In this document: positions 44,597-54,775 of the stretch, in pieces
Layout of the letters: every line of letters starts with the position of its first letter
Position numbering within the stretch: position 1 is the first letter of the stretch
DNA from: Comamonas sp.
GTDB taxonomy: Bacteria > Pseudomonadota > Gammaproteobacteria > Burkholderiales > Burkholderiaceae_C
DNA: 64,000 bases
Direction: 5' to 3'
Assembly: GCF_009360615.1 (NCBI RefSeq)
Contig: NZ_SPEY01000018.1
Coordinates: 62,001-126,000, forward strand
Notes under the pieces: generated by a model
Seen by the model: the letters and a program-made list of their open reading frames with translations, nothing else
Database searches by the model: none
What the model was told of the DNA's origin: nothing
Position numbers and translations under genes: made by a program

Positions 44597-46561
44597 ATGA
44601 ACATGTTTGCCTCCATCGCCGCATCCGGTGCGGCCCCCCAGGCCGCGCCCGTGGCTGCTGGCGCTCAGCCGCAAGGCGCTGCTGCACAGGTCGATGTTCC
44701 ATCTGCCGGCGCTCGGTTCAGCATCGGCATCGATCTGGGCACCACGCACTGCGCGCTGTCCTATGTGAACAAGACCGCCAGCGATGGCGAGAAGGTGGTG
44801 CAGGGCGTGCTGGACATCCCCCAGCTCACGGCTCCCGGCAGTGTCGAGGCCAGGCCCCTGCTGCCGTCCTTTCTCTATCTGCCGCACCAGAGCGAGCTGA
44901 CCGAGGCCGAGCGCAGCTTGCCCGGTGCGCCAGTCGATTTCATCACCGGCGAATTCGCCCGCAGCCGTGGCGCGGCCACGCCCATCCGTCTGGTGAGCAG
45001 CGCCAAGAGCTGGCTCTGCCACCCCGGCGTCGATCGCCGCGCCGGCATTCTGCCCGCCGATGCCCCGGAGGAAGTCAGCCGCATCTCGCCGCTGACCGCT
45101 TCCACCCGCTATCTCGAACATCTGCGCCGCGCCTGGGAGCAGGCCCATCCCGAGGCCCCGTTCGAGCAGCAGGACATTACCGTCACCATCCCGGCATCGT
45201 TCGACCCCGCCGCACGCGAGCTGACGGCCGAGGCCTGCAAGGCCGCAGGCTTTGCCAGACTAACGCTGCTCGAAGAGCCCCAGGCCGCGCTGTACAGCTG
45301 GATCCAGGCCAGCGGCGGCCAATGGCGCAAGCAGGTCAGGCATGGCGACATCATCCTCGTCGTGGACGTGGGCGGCGGCACCACCGACCTGTCGCTGATC
45401 GCGGTGCTGGAGCGCGAAGGCAATCTGGAGCTGCAGCGCATTGCCGTGGGCGAACACATTCTGCTGGGTGGCGACAACATGGACCTGGCCCTGGCCTATG
45501 GTGTGGCACGCAAGCTGGCGACCGAGGGCAAGCAACTGGATGCCTGGCAAACCCGCGCGCTGGCCCATGGCTGCCGCGCTGCCAAGGAGCAATTGCTGGC
45601 CGACGCAAGCCTGCAGGCCGTGCCCGTGGTCGTGCCCAGCCGGGGCAGCAAGCTCATCGGCGGAAGCATCCGCACCGAAGTCACCAGGGACGAAGTACTG
45701 GCCATGCTGGTCGAAGGTTTTTTCCCCAAGGTGGCCGTCAGCGACAAGCCCAAGACCCGTGCGCGCGGCGCACTCACGCAACTGGGCCTGCCCTATGCGC
45801 AGGATGCCGCGGTCACGCGCCATCTGGCAGCCTTTCTGAGCCGTCAGGTTCATGCGCTGGCCGAGATCGAGGGCCTGAACGGCGATCAGATCGACGGCTC
45901 CACCTTTCTGCATCCCACGGCCATTCTGTTCAACGGTGGCGTGCTCAAGGCGCCGCAGATCGAGCAGCGCATTCTGGAAGTCATCAACGGCTGGCTGGAC
46001 GACGAGGCCTGTGAGCCTGCGCGTCTGCTGGACGGTGCCAACCTCGATCTGGCCGTGGCGCGCGGTGCGGCCTATTACGGCCATATCGCCACCAGCGGCC
46101 GCGGCGTGCGCATTCGCGGCGGCACGGCCCAGTCCTACTACGTGGGCGTGGAGAGCAATATGCCCGCCATCCCCGGCATGGAGCCGCCCCTGTCCGCCCT
46201 GTGCCTGGCACCGTTCGGCATGGAAGAGGGCACGGAAGTCGCGCTGCCTGACGAAGAGTTCGGCCTGGTCGTGGGCGAGCCCGTGCGTCTGCGCTTCTTC
46301 GGCTCGTCCGTGCGCCGCACCGATCAGGTCGGCGCCATGCTGGACTTCTGGTCGCCCGAAGAGCTGGTGGAGCTGCAGGAGATCGAGCTGAATCTGCCCG
46401 CCGCCGGCCGTGCGGCCGGCGAGGTGGTGCCCGTGACCCTGGAGGCGCGCGTGACCGATATCGGCACCCTGGAACTCAATGCCGTGCCCGTGGGCGGAAG
46501 CGAGCGCTGGAAGGTGGAATTCGATGTGCGCGCGGAGACCGCTGCGGAGGTTGCCGAGTAA
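44597..46561 (+). CDS. Hsp70-family chaperone-like protein (DnaK paralogue)
   Basis: The 654-residue protein has an Ala/Pro/Gln-rich start of about 40 residues, then the Hsp70 ATPase: phosphate-1 IGIDLGTTHCALSYVN, phosphate-2 VVDVGGGTTDLSLI, and the adenosine loop FNGGVLKAPQIEQRI. The region past residue 530 is shorter than and unlike the DnaK substrate-binding domain and lacks its lid. It is not the housekeeping DnaK. Coupling to DUF2760 suggests a dedicated machine. The second, larger Hsp70 that I recall following this pair in other genomes is absent; a terminator and porin remnant follow instead. Confidence 0.9.
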   Translation: MNMFASIAASGAAPQAAPVAAGAQPQGAAAQVDVPSAGARFSIGIDLGTTHCALSYVNKTASDGEKVVQGVLDIPQLTAPGSVEARPLLPSFLYLPHQSELTEAERSLPGAPVDFITGEFARSRGAATPIRLVSSAKSWLCHPGVDRRAGILPADAPEEVSRISPLTASTRYLEHLRRAWEQAHPEAPFEQQDITVTIPASFDPAARELTAEACKAAGFARLTLLEEPQAALYSWIQASGGQWRKQVRHGDIILVVDVGGGTTDLSLIAVLEREGNLELQRIAVGEHILLGGDNMDLALAYGVARKLATEGKQLDAWQTRALAHGCRAAKEQLLADASLQAVPVVVPSRGSKLIGGSIRTEVTRDEVLAMLVEGFFPKVAVSDKPKTRARGALTQLGLPYAQDAAVTRHLAAFLSRQVHALAEIEGLNGDQIDGSTFLHPTAILFNGGVLKAPQIEQRILEVINGWLDDEACEPARLLDGANLDLAVARGAAYYGHIATSGRGVRIRGGTAQSYYVGVESNMPAIPGMEPPLSALCLAPFGMEEGTEVALPDEEFGLVVGEPVRLRFFGSSVRRTDQVGAMLDFWSPEELVELQEIELNLPAAGRAAGEVVPVTLEARVTDIGTLELNAVPVGGSERWKVEFDVRAETAAEVAE

Positions 46562-46917
46562 GGCCGTTGAGTCACTTGACTGCGAAAGCCCGCCGGCCGA
46601 TGGGTTGGCGGGCTTTTTCTGTTCTGGGCACGGCTTGCGCAGAGCAGGTTCAGGCAAGACGACTGCTTCTGCAGGCAGGCCCTTTTTTGCATTCTTGTTT
46701 GCGTAAGTCTCAGCGGAGTTTGCGGTTGCATGTCTGCCCTTGCCCAAGACATGTCGCCCCAACAAGCCAGCGGCAGAAGCAATCTGAAACAGGATCTTCA
46801 GCCCAAATCAGCCTCTGGCCCAATCACAGAAAGCACGATCAGCTCATTTTTTGAGGAAGCAGGGTGCGCACCATGCCCGCCAGCAACATGGCACGCGCCC
46901 GCCGCTCAAGCAGAGAT
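46562..46917. other. Intergenic stretch between Hsp70 terminator and porin remnant
   Basis: Beyond the terminator at 46585-46618 no gene or structured element is convincing. It is probably degraded flank of the porin pseudogene. Confidence 0.4.
46585..46618 (+). terminator. Terminator of the DUF2760–Hsp70 operon
   Basis: AAAGCCCGCC (46585-46594) pairs with GGCGGGCTTT (46607-46616), followed by TT. Confidence 0.8.
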
Positions 46918-47810
46918 CTAGAACGCATGGCGCAGACCGATGCTCAGGCTGCTGGCATCCTGCCCATAGCCCACGCCACCCTTGAAGTTATAGCCATAGG
47001 CCACGCCGGATCCGTTGTCGATGCGCGTGTAGGCCGCGTAGAGCTTGGTGCGTTTGCCCAGGTGGTGGTTGTAGCCGAGAATCCACTGGCGTGCGCTGCT
47101 GCCGGGCACATGGCTCCAGCGGTCGGCGCAGCCGTAGCCGTAGCCCGGGGCGACTTCCGAAGCGCCGGCCCGGTAGACCGCAGTCACGCGTGCCGCATCG
47201 GGGCTGCCGCAGTCGGCACCGCCATGGCTGCACAGCGAGCCCGAACCGTTGTCCGAGCGCTGGTGGTAGGCACCGATCTGCGGCGCGTTCCAGATGCAGT
47301 GGCCGCGCAGGGCGAACTGCCTGTCGTCACCCAGCTGGGTAAAGCCTGCGCCCAGGGCCAGCGGGCCGCGTTCCCGGTTGGCATAGAGGTCATGGCCGTT
47401 CTTCTTGCTGCACGGTGCCAGCCGTCTTTTGGTGCAGCGATGCCTGGGCTTCCACCGTCAGTCCGGCCCAGGCGCAGCCTGCCCAGGCAGCCCGAGGGGG
47501 TGACTTCGCTCTGGCGCTGAAAGGCCGGTGCGCCGGCGCTGCCTGTGACGGCACCGGTGTCTCGGCCTCAAGGCCGGATTCGAGCTGAAAGCAGCCCTGA
47601 GGATGCCGCCCAGGTCTTCACTGCCCACAAAGCCAAAGCGCGAGTGGTTGTTGAACAGTCTGGTCAGGCTGTTGGCTCCGACCTTCTGGTGCTCGAACGA
47701 GGTGTCGAGACGGCCATGGATCTGCACGCTGCCTTGGCGAGGTCGGAAGCTCCGGCGGTGGCCAGAACGGCGAAGAGGAAACGAGACACAGTTGCTGTTT
47801 TGACTGGCAT
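46918..47810 (-). pseudogene. Decayed Burkholderiales-type outer-membrane porin (OmpC-like)
   Basis: Three minus-strand frames together spell a porin. From 47810 a signal peptide MPVKTATVSRFLFAVLATAG can be read; in a second frame SVQIHGRLDTSFEHQKVGAN and RLFNNHSRFGFVGSEDLGG follow (about 47735-47585); the end is in a third frame, NHHLGKRTKLYAAYTRIDNG to the C-terminal GLRHAF at 46918. At least two frameshifts and internal loss (about 890 bases against the usual 1,050 or more) make it nonfunctional. Sequencing error alone would not explain the missing length. Confidence 0.8.
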
Positions 47811-48052
47811 GTAGCGAATAGCCTTCGATCTTTGCCATGAAACCTGCACGAACCTGCGCGCTTGCAACAAGGCAGATCCGGTGCCAGCGGACATGCTCCG
47901 GTTTGGACTGTGATCTCCTAGCGTTCTGCCCGCGCCTGCGTTGGGCAGCACTGCTGCGGAACCGTTTGACGGACCACCGGTGCTTTTGGGGCAACTTCCC
48001 GAGAGAGTCGGATACCTGCTCTGCCTGAGGCCGGCTGCGCGTGTGTGCCGCT

Positions 48053-49312
48053 CTAGAAGACGCGACCCTCTTGCAGATGGGTGCGTGTGCCATTGAGCTC
48101 GTAGTCGCCAACGACCCGTGACTTGTGCAGCAAGGGGTTGTGGCTGAAGATGGTGCGCAGATTGCGCCAGTGCCTGTCCAGATTCAGTTTGCGGGAGGTG
48201 GCCGAGGCTCCTCCAACCTCGAACATCCGCTCGGCGGCGTTGAGAGCCAGGCGGCTGACGACGAGCTGCGTCTTGGCCGTAGCCAGTGCGCCCTGCAGCA
48301 CGATGTTCTCGGTGTCCTCATGCTCCACCAGCAGTGCCTCGGCACCCAGGTCAAGCTGGCGGGCGTTTTCTGCCACCAACTGGTCTATGGCATAGCTGGC
48401 TGCGGCCAGCTCTCCCACCACCGCCTGCACAAAATGATCATCGCACGAACGCTCGGCAGGACTGTGCATGGCCGGGCGCCCGAGGTGCAGTACATAGTGT
48501 CGTGCATCGCTGAAGAGGTTGCGCACTATGCCGGCTGCAGTGGCCACCAGAATCAGCTGTCGTAATGCCGAGGCATGGCGGCCCGGCAATTGCTCGCGGG
48601 AGCTGGGACTGATCTCGTCGTCGTGCACCAGCACATTGTCCAGTTCCACGCTGCCGCTGGCCGTCAGGCGCTGGCCCATGCCGTCCCAGTCGTCGAGCAC
48701 GCGCACGCCTTCGCGTTGAACGGGTATCACAGCCGTGACGCCCTGCTCCTGCGCGTTGACGGCAAAGACATTGAAATAGTCCGCATAGGCGGTTCCGGTG
48801 GCATAGTATTTTTTGCCATTGAGGCGGTGGTGTTCTCCATCGCGCCGCAGTGTCGAGGTGCTGATACCTGCGCGTGCCGTGCCCAGCTCGGTGAATGCAC
48901 CACCGAACAGCTTGCCTTCCAGCACCCAGCCGATCTGGCGCTGTGCCAGCGGCGAAGGGCTTCGGTCCAGACGCAGCAGCTCGGTCGTGTTGAAGTGAGT
49001 GCGCAGTGCATGGGCCACGTTCGAATCGGCTGCTGCGAGCGTGGCGACCACCTCGATGACATCGGCGATGGAGCCGCCGGGGCCGCCTTGCTCGAGACCG
49101 ATGCGCAGAGCCCCTATGCCTGAAGCACGCAGCAGATCAAAAGCCGCAAAAGGGGCTTCGCGCTGCAGCTCGCGCTGCGCCGCGCCGGGAGCAATGGCTG
49201 CGGCGAGCTGCGGCAGACCCGAGAGTATGTCTGTGCGGCCTGGGCGAGCGGATGGCGCTGCAGATTCCTGTGCGGCCGCGGCTTGCCGCAGAGGTGTGAC
49301 GAATGCATTCAT
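48053..49312 (-). CDS. Acyl-CoA-dehydrogenase-fold flavin oxidase/monooxygenase, SfnB/DszC-like
   Basis: The 419-residue product has an ACAD fold with STSTLRRDGEHHRLNGKKYYATGTAYADYFNVFA and RVLDDWDGMGQRLTASGSVELDNV, the stretch typical of SfnB/DszC-type members that use reduced flavin and O2 on sulfur compounds rather than acyl-CoA. THFNTTELLR lies near residue 110, and the C-terminal helical domain ends NPLLHKSRVVGDYELNG. It is the last gene of the leftward arm of the organosulfur locus, after an aldo/keto reductase and an Opp-type importer. Substrate unknown. Confidence 0.86.
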   Translation of the reverse strand: MNAFVTPLRQAAAAQESAAPSARPGRTDILSGLPQLAAAIAPGAAQRELQREAPFAAFDLLRASGIGALRIGLEQGGPGGSIADVIEVVATLAAADSNVAHALRTHFNTTELLRLDRSPSPLAQRQIGWVLEGKLFGGAFTELGTARAGISTSTLRRDGEHHRLNGKKYYATGTAYADYFNVFAVNAQEQGVTAVIPVQREGVRVLDDWDGMGQRLTASGSVELDNVLVHDDEISPSSREQLPGRHASALRQLILVATAAGIVRNLFSDARHYVLHLGRPAMHSPAERSCDDHFVQAVVGELAAASYAIDQLVAENARQLDLGAEALLVEHEDTENIVLQGALATAKTQLVVSRLALNAAERMFEVGGASATSRKLNLDRHWRNLRTIFSHNPLLHKSRVVGDYELNGTRTHLQEGRVF

Positions 49313-49410
49313 CGGTGATGGCCTGTTTCGGACTTTGAGTGGCAGACGCCACCGTGAAAGCCGGGTCGGGCAGAAGTTTCACGATGGCACCTGCAGAGGC
49401 GTCTGCCGGC

Positions 49411-50427
49411 TTATGCGGCGGCAACGTAGGGAATGCGGCCTTCCACAGGGTGACCGGGGTCGGTGAAGCCCAGTGTTGAAGGATGGCCGGCAGCTACCAG
49501 GCGGTTGACCAGGGCTTCGTCCTCGGCAGTGAACTGGTAGTTCAGAGCGCGGATGTAGCCTTCCCACTGCTCGGGAGTGCGGGGGCCGGCAATCGCAGAG
49601 GTGATCAGGCGGTTGTTGAGCACCCAGGCCAGAGCAAAATCGACGGTGCTGATGTCGCGCGCGTCGGTGTGCCGTTTGATTTCGGCAGCGATGTCGATGG
49701 ATTCGGGACGCCACTCGGTCTCCAGCAGGCGCTTGTCCTTGCGTGCGGCGCGTGAGCCAGGATCGGCAGCCTCCAGGCTCGGGTACTTGGCGGTCAGCAC
49801 CCCTCTCGCGAGAGGGCTGTAGGAGACTACGCCCAGTCCATAGGCTGCCGCCGCCGGCAACTGCTCTGCTTCCGCCGTGCGGTTGACGATGTTGTAGAGC
49901 GGCTGGCTGGCGATGGGCCGGTCTATGCCTTCGGCATCGGCCAGGTGCGCCACCTCGGCAATGCGCCAGCCGCGGAAGTTGGACAGGCCGAAGTAGCGCA
50001 GCTTGCCGGCGCGGATCAGATCGCCGATGGCGCGGACTGCTTCGCCTAGCGGGGCATCGAAATCTGCGCGGTGAAAGTACAGCAGGTCAATGTAGTCCGT
50101 GCCAAGGCGGCGCAGGCTGTTTTCCACCGATTCGATGATCCATTTGCGGGAGGTGCCGGCACGATTGGGGCCTTCGCCCAGAGGGTTGCCGAACTTGGTC
50201 GCCAGAACCCAGTCGTTGCGGTCTGCGGCCAGGGCACGGCCCACAACCTGCTCGGTCACGCCCTTTTGATAAACATCAGCGGTATCGATGAAGTTGATGC
50301 CCTGGGATTTGGCCCTGGCGATGATCTCATGCGAGGTTTTTTCATCGGTGGGGCCTCCAAACATCATGGTGCCCAGTGCGAGGCGGGAGACTTTGAGGCC
50401 GCTGCGGCCCAGATAGCGATAGGTCAT
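49411..50427 (-). CDS. Aldo/keto reductase
   Basis: The 338-residue NADPH-dependent oxidoreductase begins MTYRYLGRSGLKVSRLALGT. The catalytic tetrad can be read as Asp and Tyr in INFIDTADVYQKGVTE, Lys in VLATKFGNPLG, and His in YIDLLYFHRAD; SAIAGPRTPEQWE is the cofactor-binding region. It resembles YajO/Tas-type reductases. It lies between the importer genes and the SfnB/DszC-like gene on one strand, so a role in processing the imported compound is likely but unspecified. Confidence 0.91.
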   Translation of the reverse strand: MTYRYLGRSGLKVSRLALGTMMFGGPTDEKTSHEIIARAKSQGINFIDTADVYQKGVTEQVVGRALAADRNDWVLATKFGNPLGEGPNRAGTSRKWIIESVENSLRRLGTDYIDLLYFHRADFDAPLGEAVRAIGDLIRAGKLRYFGLSNFRGWRIAEVAHLADAEGIDRPIASQPLYNIVNRTAEAEQLPAAAAYGLGVVSYSPLARGVLTAKYPSLEAADPGSRAARKDKRLLETEWRPESIDIAAEIKRHTDARDISTVDFALAWVLNNRLITSAIAGPRTPEQWEGYIRALNYQFTAEDEALVNRLVAAGHPSTLGFTDPGHPVEGRIPYVAAA

Positions 50428-50448
50428 GGAGATGGCTTTGATCGGTGG

Positions 50449-51408
50449 TTAGTGGAGAAAGGAAATCACAGAGGTCTGTGGATGGTGGCAAGCGACCTGG
50501 TGGCCGCCTCCCAGATCGGTCAATGCAGGCTCCTGCCTCAGGCACAGTTCGCTGGCCCTGGGGCAGCGAGGATGGAAACGGCAGCCCGACGGCAGGTTCT
50601 GCGGACTTGGGAGATCGCCGCTCAGCGGGGCTGCCTGCCGGTGGCGGGATGGGTCGGGCACGGCATCGATCAAGGCCTGGGTGTAGGGGTGGCGAGGAGT
50701 GCTCCAAAGGCTGCGGCGATCGGCGCTCTCGACGATGCGCCCCAGATACATGACTAGCACGCGGTCGGCAAAATACTGCACCACGGACAGATCGTGCGAG
50801 ATGAACAGGTAGGAGAGACCGAACTCGCGTTTCATCTCGACCAGAAGGTTCAGAATCTGGGCCTGAATCGACAGGTCCAGGGCTGATACCGGCTCGTCGC
50901 AGACCACCAGATCTGGCTGCAGCATCAAAGCCCGTGCAATGCCCAGGCGCTGGCGCTGGCCGCCCGAGAATTCATGCGGGTAACGACTCAAGGCGCTGCG
51001 CGGCAGGCCTACGCGGTCGAGCAACTGCTCCACTTGCCTGCGGCGCTGGGAACGATCACCGAGGCCATGCACCTGCAACGGCGTCTCGAGAATGCTGCCA
51101 ATGCTGTGGCGCGGATTCAGCGAGGCGAACGGGTCCTGGAAGATCATCTGCATGCGCTTGCGCAGGCCGCGCAACTGGGCGCCCTTGAGCGGCAGGATGT
51201 CCTGTCCGTCGAGCGTGATATGCCCTGCAGTCGGTCTTTCGAGCCGCAGCAGGCTGCGACCCAGGGTAGATTTGCCGCAACCCGACTCGCCCACCAGGCC
51301 CACGGTTTCGCCGCGTTCCACGGTGAAGGAAACGCCATCCACGGCGCGCAGCACGCCCTTGGGCAGTTTGAAATGGGTCTGAAGATCGCTGACGTTCAGC
51401 AGGCTCAT
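50449..51408 (-). CDS. Oligopeptide-type ABC transporter ATP-binding protein (OppF/DppF)
   Basis: The product is 319 residues from ATG 51408; the upstream extension is outside the family. Walker A GESGCGKST, Q-loop QDPFASLNPR, signature FSGGQRQR, Walker B LVVCDEPVSALD, switch His in ISHDLSV. The C-terminal oligopeptide/dipeptide domain has SGCRFHPRCPRASELC, with Cys residues typical of OppF. It pairs with the adjacent OppD-type ATPase. Confidence 0.93.
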   Translation of the reverse strand: MSLLNVSDLQTHFKLPKGVLRAVDGVSFTVERGETVGLVGESGCGKSTLGRSLLRLERPTAGHITLDGQDILPLKGAQLRGLRKRMQMIFQDPFASLNPRHSIGSILETPLQVHGLGDRSQRRRQVEQLLDRVGLPRSALSRYPHEFSGGQRQRLGIARALMLQPDLVVCDEPVSALDLSIQAQILNLLVEMKREFGLSYLFISHDLSVVQYFADRVLVMYLGRIVESADRRSLWSTPRHPYTQALIDAVPDPSRHRQAAPLSGDLPSPQNLPSGCRFHPRCPRASELCLRQEPALTDLGGGHQVACHHPQTSVISFLH

Positions 51409-51415
51409 GGCAATC

Positions 51416-52414
<999 letters not shown>

Positions 52415-53431
52415 TCAGCGCTCCTGCGAAAAACGTGGGTTCAGCGCGTCGTTGAGGCCGTCGCCGATGAGGTTGAAGGCCAGCACGGCAAACACTATGG
52501 CCAGGCCCGGCGCGGCGGTCAGATACCAGGCGGTACGCAGCAGCTCGCGCCCCGCGCCGATCATGCTGCCCCAACTGACGACATTGGGGTCGCCCATGCC
52601 CATGAAGGACAGCGCGGATTCCAGCAGAATGGCCGAGGCCACCATGACCGAGGAGGTGACGATGATCGGGGGCAGGGCATTGGGAAGGATTTCGCGCAGG
52701 ATGATGCGGGCATGCGAGTAGCCCAGGGCACGCGCGGCCAGCACAAAGTCCTTTTCGCGCAGCGAACGGAACTCGGCGCGCACCAGGCGAGCCACGGTCG
52801 GCCAGGTCACCAGACCTATGGCCATGACGATCGTGCCTATCGCCGGTTGTGCAATGGCGACCAGAACGACCAGCAGGATGAAGCCGGGAATGGTCTGGAA
52901 CAGCACCACCACGCGCTGCAGCACGTCATCGACCCAGCCTCCGAAATAGCCGCTGATCGAGCCGATACCGATGCCCAGGCTCAGACCGATCAGGGTTGCC
53001 GAGATGCCTACCAGCAGCGAAATCCGGGCGCCGTGGGCAATGCCGGCCGCTACATCACGCCCCATGGAATCGGTGCCGAGCAGAAACTGCGAGTCCTGGC
53101 CTGGCCAGAGAAAGGGCTGGGCCACCATGTCCAGCGGATCGCCGGGATAAAGCCAGGGGGCAGCCAGGGCCAGCGCCAGAACCGCCAGCAAAAAGGCGCA
53201 GCCCAGCATGGCCGTTGGGTTGTGCAGAAAAATGCGCAGTGCTCGATGGCCCTGGCTTGTGCTGCCTGCACTGGCCTCGCTGGTGGTGGTACGCACTGCA
53301 TCGGGTGCGTGCACATTGGGCCAGGGGGGCGCCGGCTCGGGCGCTGCGGCCTCGTTGCGCGCGGCAGTCGCAGCCGATGTAGCCGCGTTCGGTGCGGTCT
53401 GCAGCAGATCAGGTGTGGATGACAGGGACAT
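52415..53431 (-). CDS. Oligopeptide-type ABC transporter permease (OppC/DppC)
   Basis: The product is 338 residues from ATG 53431 (MSLSSTPDLLQ). An unusually long Ala/Pro-rich N-terminal tail of about 70 residues precedes the first membrane segment (NPTAMLGCAFLLAVLALALA); the periplasmic motif HLLGTDSMGRDV of the family appears as QFLLGTDSMGRDV; the EAA loop is at RALGYSHARIILREILPNALPP. Start and the preceding stop overlap by one base. Confidence 0.93.
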   Translation of the reverse strand: MSLSSTPDLLQTAPNAATSAATAARNEAAAPEPAPPWPNVHAPDAVRTTTSEASAGSTSQGHRALRIFLHNPTAMLGCAFLLAVLALALAAPWLYPGDPLDMVAQPFLWPGQDSQFLLGTDSMGRDVAAGIAHGARISLLVGISATLIGLSLGIGIGSISGYFGGWVDDVLQRVVVLFQTIPGFILLVVLVAIAQPAIGTIVMAIGLVTWPTVARLVRAEFRSLREKDFVLAARALGYSHARIILREILPNALPPIIVTSSVMVASAILLESALSFMGMGDPNVVSWGSMIGAGRELLRTAWYLTAAPGLAIVFAVLAFNLIGDGLNDALNPRFSQER

Positions 53432-54417
53432 CAGCGAACCTCGATGCGCGGGTCCAGCCACGCGTGCAGCAGATCGACCAGCACATTGGCGGCGATCACC
53501 AGCAGGGAAGAAAGAAACAGCACGCCCATCAGCACATTGAAGTCACGGCTGAGCACGGCTTCGAACGCGAGCCGACCCAGGCCAGGCCAGCTGTAGACGG
53601 TTTCGACGACCACGGCGCCGCCAAGCATGCCGCCCAGGTGCATGCCCGCCATGGTCGTGACGGGTAGCAGGGCGTTGCGCAATACATGGCGCAGCGTGAT
53701 GCGCCAGGGAGAAAGGCCCTTGGCTGCTGCGGTGCGCACAAAGTCCTGGGACTGCACCTCCAGCATGGCCGCACGTGTCAGCCGCGCATAGATGGCGACA
53801 AAGAACAAGGCCAGCGAGGTGGCAGGCAGGACCATGTAGCGCAACTGGTCCAGCACGGCGGCCAGACCGCTGAGCTGCGAGCCAATGCTGGCCGATCCGC
53901 CGCTGGGCAACCAGCCCAGCTGCACCGAGAACAGCACGATCAGCATCAGCCCGATCCAGAAGCCCGGCACCGAATAGAACAGCAGGGACAGCACCGAGAG
54001 CAGGCGGTCGGGCAGGCGACCTGCGAAGTACGCCATGGTTGCACCCAGCGCGATGCCCAGCGTCAGCGCGATGGACAGGGCCAGTCCCATCAGCAGCAGC
54101 GTGCTTGGCAGGCGCTGAGCTATCAGAGCCATCACCGGCATGTTGTAGCGCGGCGAGAAGCCCAGGCTGAGGTGGGCGAGGTTGCCCAGATAGGCCTGCA
54201 ACTGCTGGAGCACCGTCAGATCGAGCCCGAAGCGCGAGCGCAGTGCCGCCAGGGTCTCGGCCGTGGCCGCGCCGGCTTCACCGGCCATGACATCGGCGGC
54301 ATCGCCCGGCGTCAGCTGCAGCAGCAGAAAGTTCAATACGGCGACGCCCAGCACGGTGGGGACCGCATATTTCGCATTGAACCAAAGCGAGCGTAATAAA
54401 CGTGGAGTGGCACTCAT
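53431..54417 (-). CDS. Oligopeptide-type ABC transporter permease (OppB/DppB)
   Basis: The 328-residue product begins MSATPRLLRSLWFNAKYAVP and has six membrane segments, LTPGDAADVM early, and the EAA loop around RTAAAKGLSPWRITLRHVLRNALLPV, plus VETVYSWPGLGRLAFEAVLSRD, all OppB features. ATG 54417 has no strong ribosome site, but upstream codons are worse. It is the first gene of the leftward arm; the AT-rich 358-base region before it separates it from the divergent monooxygenase gene. Confidence 0.93.
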   Translation of the reverse strand: MSATPRLLRSLWFNAKYAVPTVLGVAVLNFLLLQLTPGDAADVMAGEAGAATAETLAALRSRFGLDLTVLQQLQAYLGNLAHLSLGFSPRYNMPVMALIAQRLPSTLLLMGLALSIALTLGIALGATMAYFAGRLPDRLLSVLSLLFYSVPGFWIGLMLIVLFSVQLGWLPSGGSASIGSQLSGLAAVLDQLRYMVLPATSLALFFVAIYARLTRAAMLEVQSQDFVRTAAAKGLSPWRITLRHVLRNALLPVTTMAGMHLGGMLGGAVVVETVYSWPGLGRLAFEAVLSRDFNVLMGVLFLSSLLVIAANVLVDLLHAWLDPRIEVR

Positions 54418-54775
54418 GGGCAATCGTGTGTTAATCCATGAATGATAGAGGCGTAAATATTCAGTGAAATCTGTTTATTGAGCCTGATTTCTTATATCGA
54501 TCATTGAAAAATAAATAAGAAAGATTTCATGAGTGAATTATTGGAGAAGTACAGATTATATTTTTGAGATTCTTGTTTATGTTTGAAAAATCTATAGGCG
54601 TGAGTATTCGGATTTGCTTGAGGGGCAAGGGCTTGGCATATTTCTGAATATGCAAATGCGAAATTATTGCTAGGGATATCAGAGTCGTCATGTGATTATT
54701 GGAAGGCGCTGTGATTCGGTATTTTCATTTCTATAGAAATATCTGCGTCACATATCAAGACCCCATGGCTGATCT
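54418..54775. other. AT-rich divergent control region of the organosulfur locus
   Basis: No gene. Markedly more AT-rich than its flanks. It holds two perfect inverted repeats: TTTCTTAT/ATAAGAAA (54488-54495 and 54515-54522) and GCATATT-TCTG-AATATGC (54636-54653). Promoters for both arms must lie here. Confidence 0.6.
54636..54653. promoter_or_regulatory. Perfect 18-base inverted repeat, candidate operator
   Basis: GCATATT-TCTG-AATATGC lies between the divergent oppB-like and monooxygenase genes. Symmetry and position suggest a regulator-binding site; the regulator is not in the window. Confidence 0.5.

Noticed and set aside
54630-54660. A possible sigma-54 promoter (TTGGCAT followed by TGCA)
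   Set aside because: The spacing between the GG and GC elements is wrong for sigma-54; the sequence is better explained as the 18-base inverted repeat.
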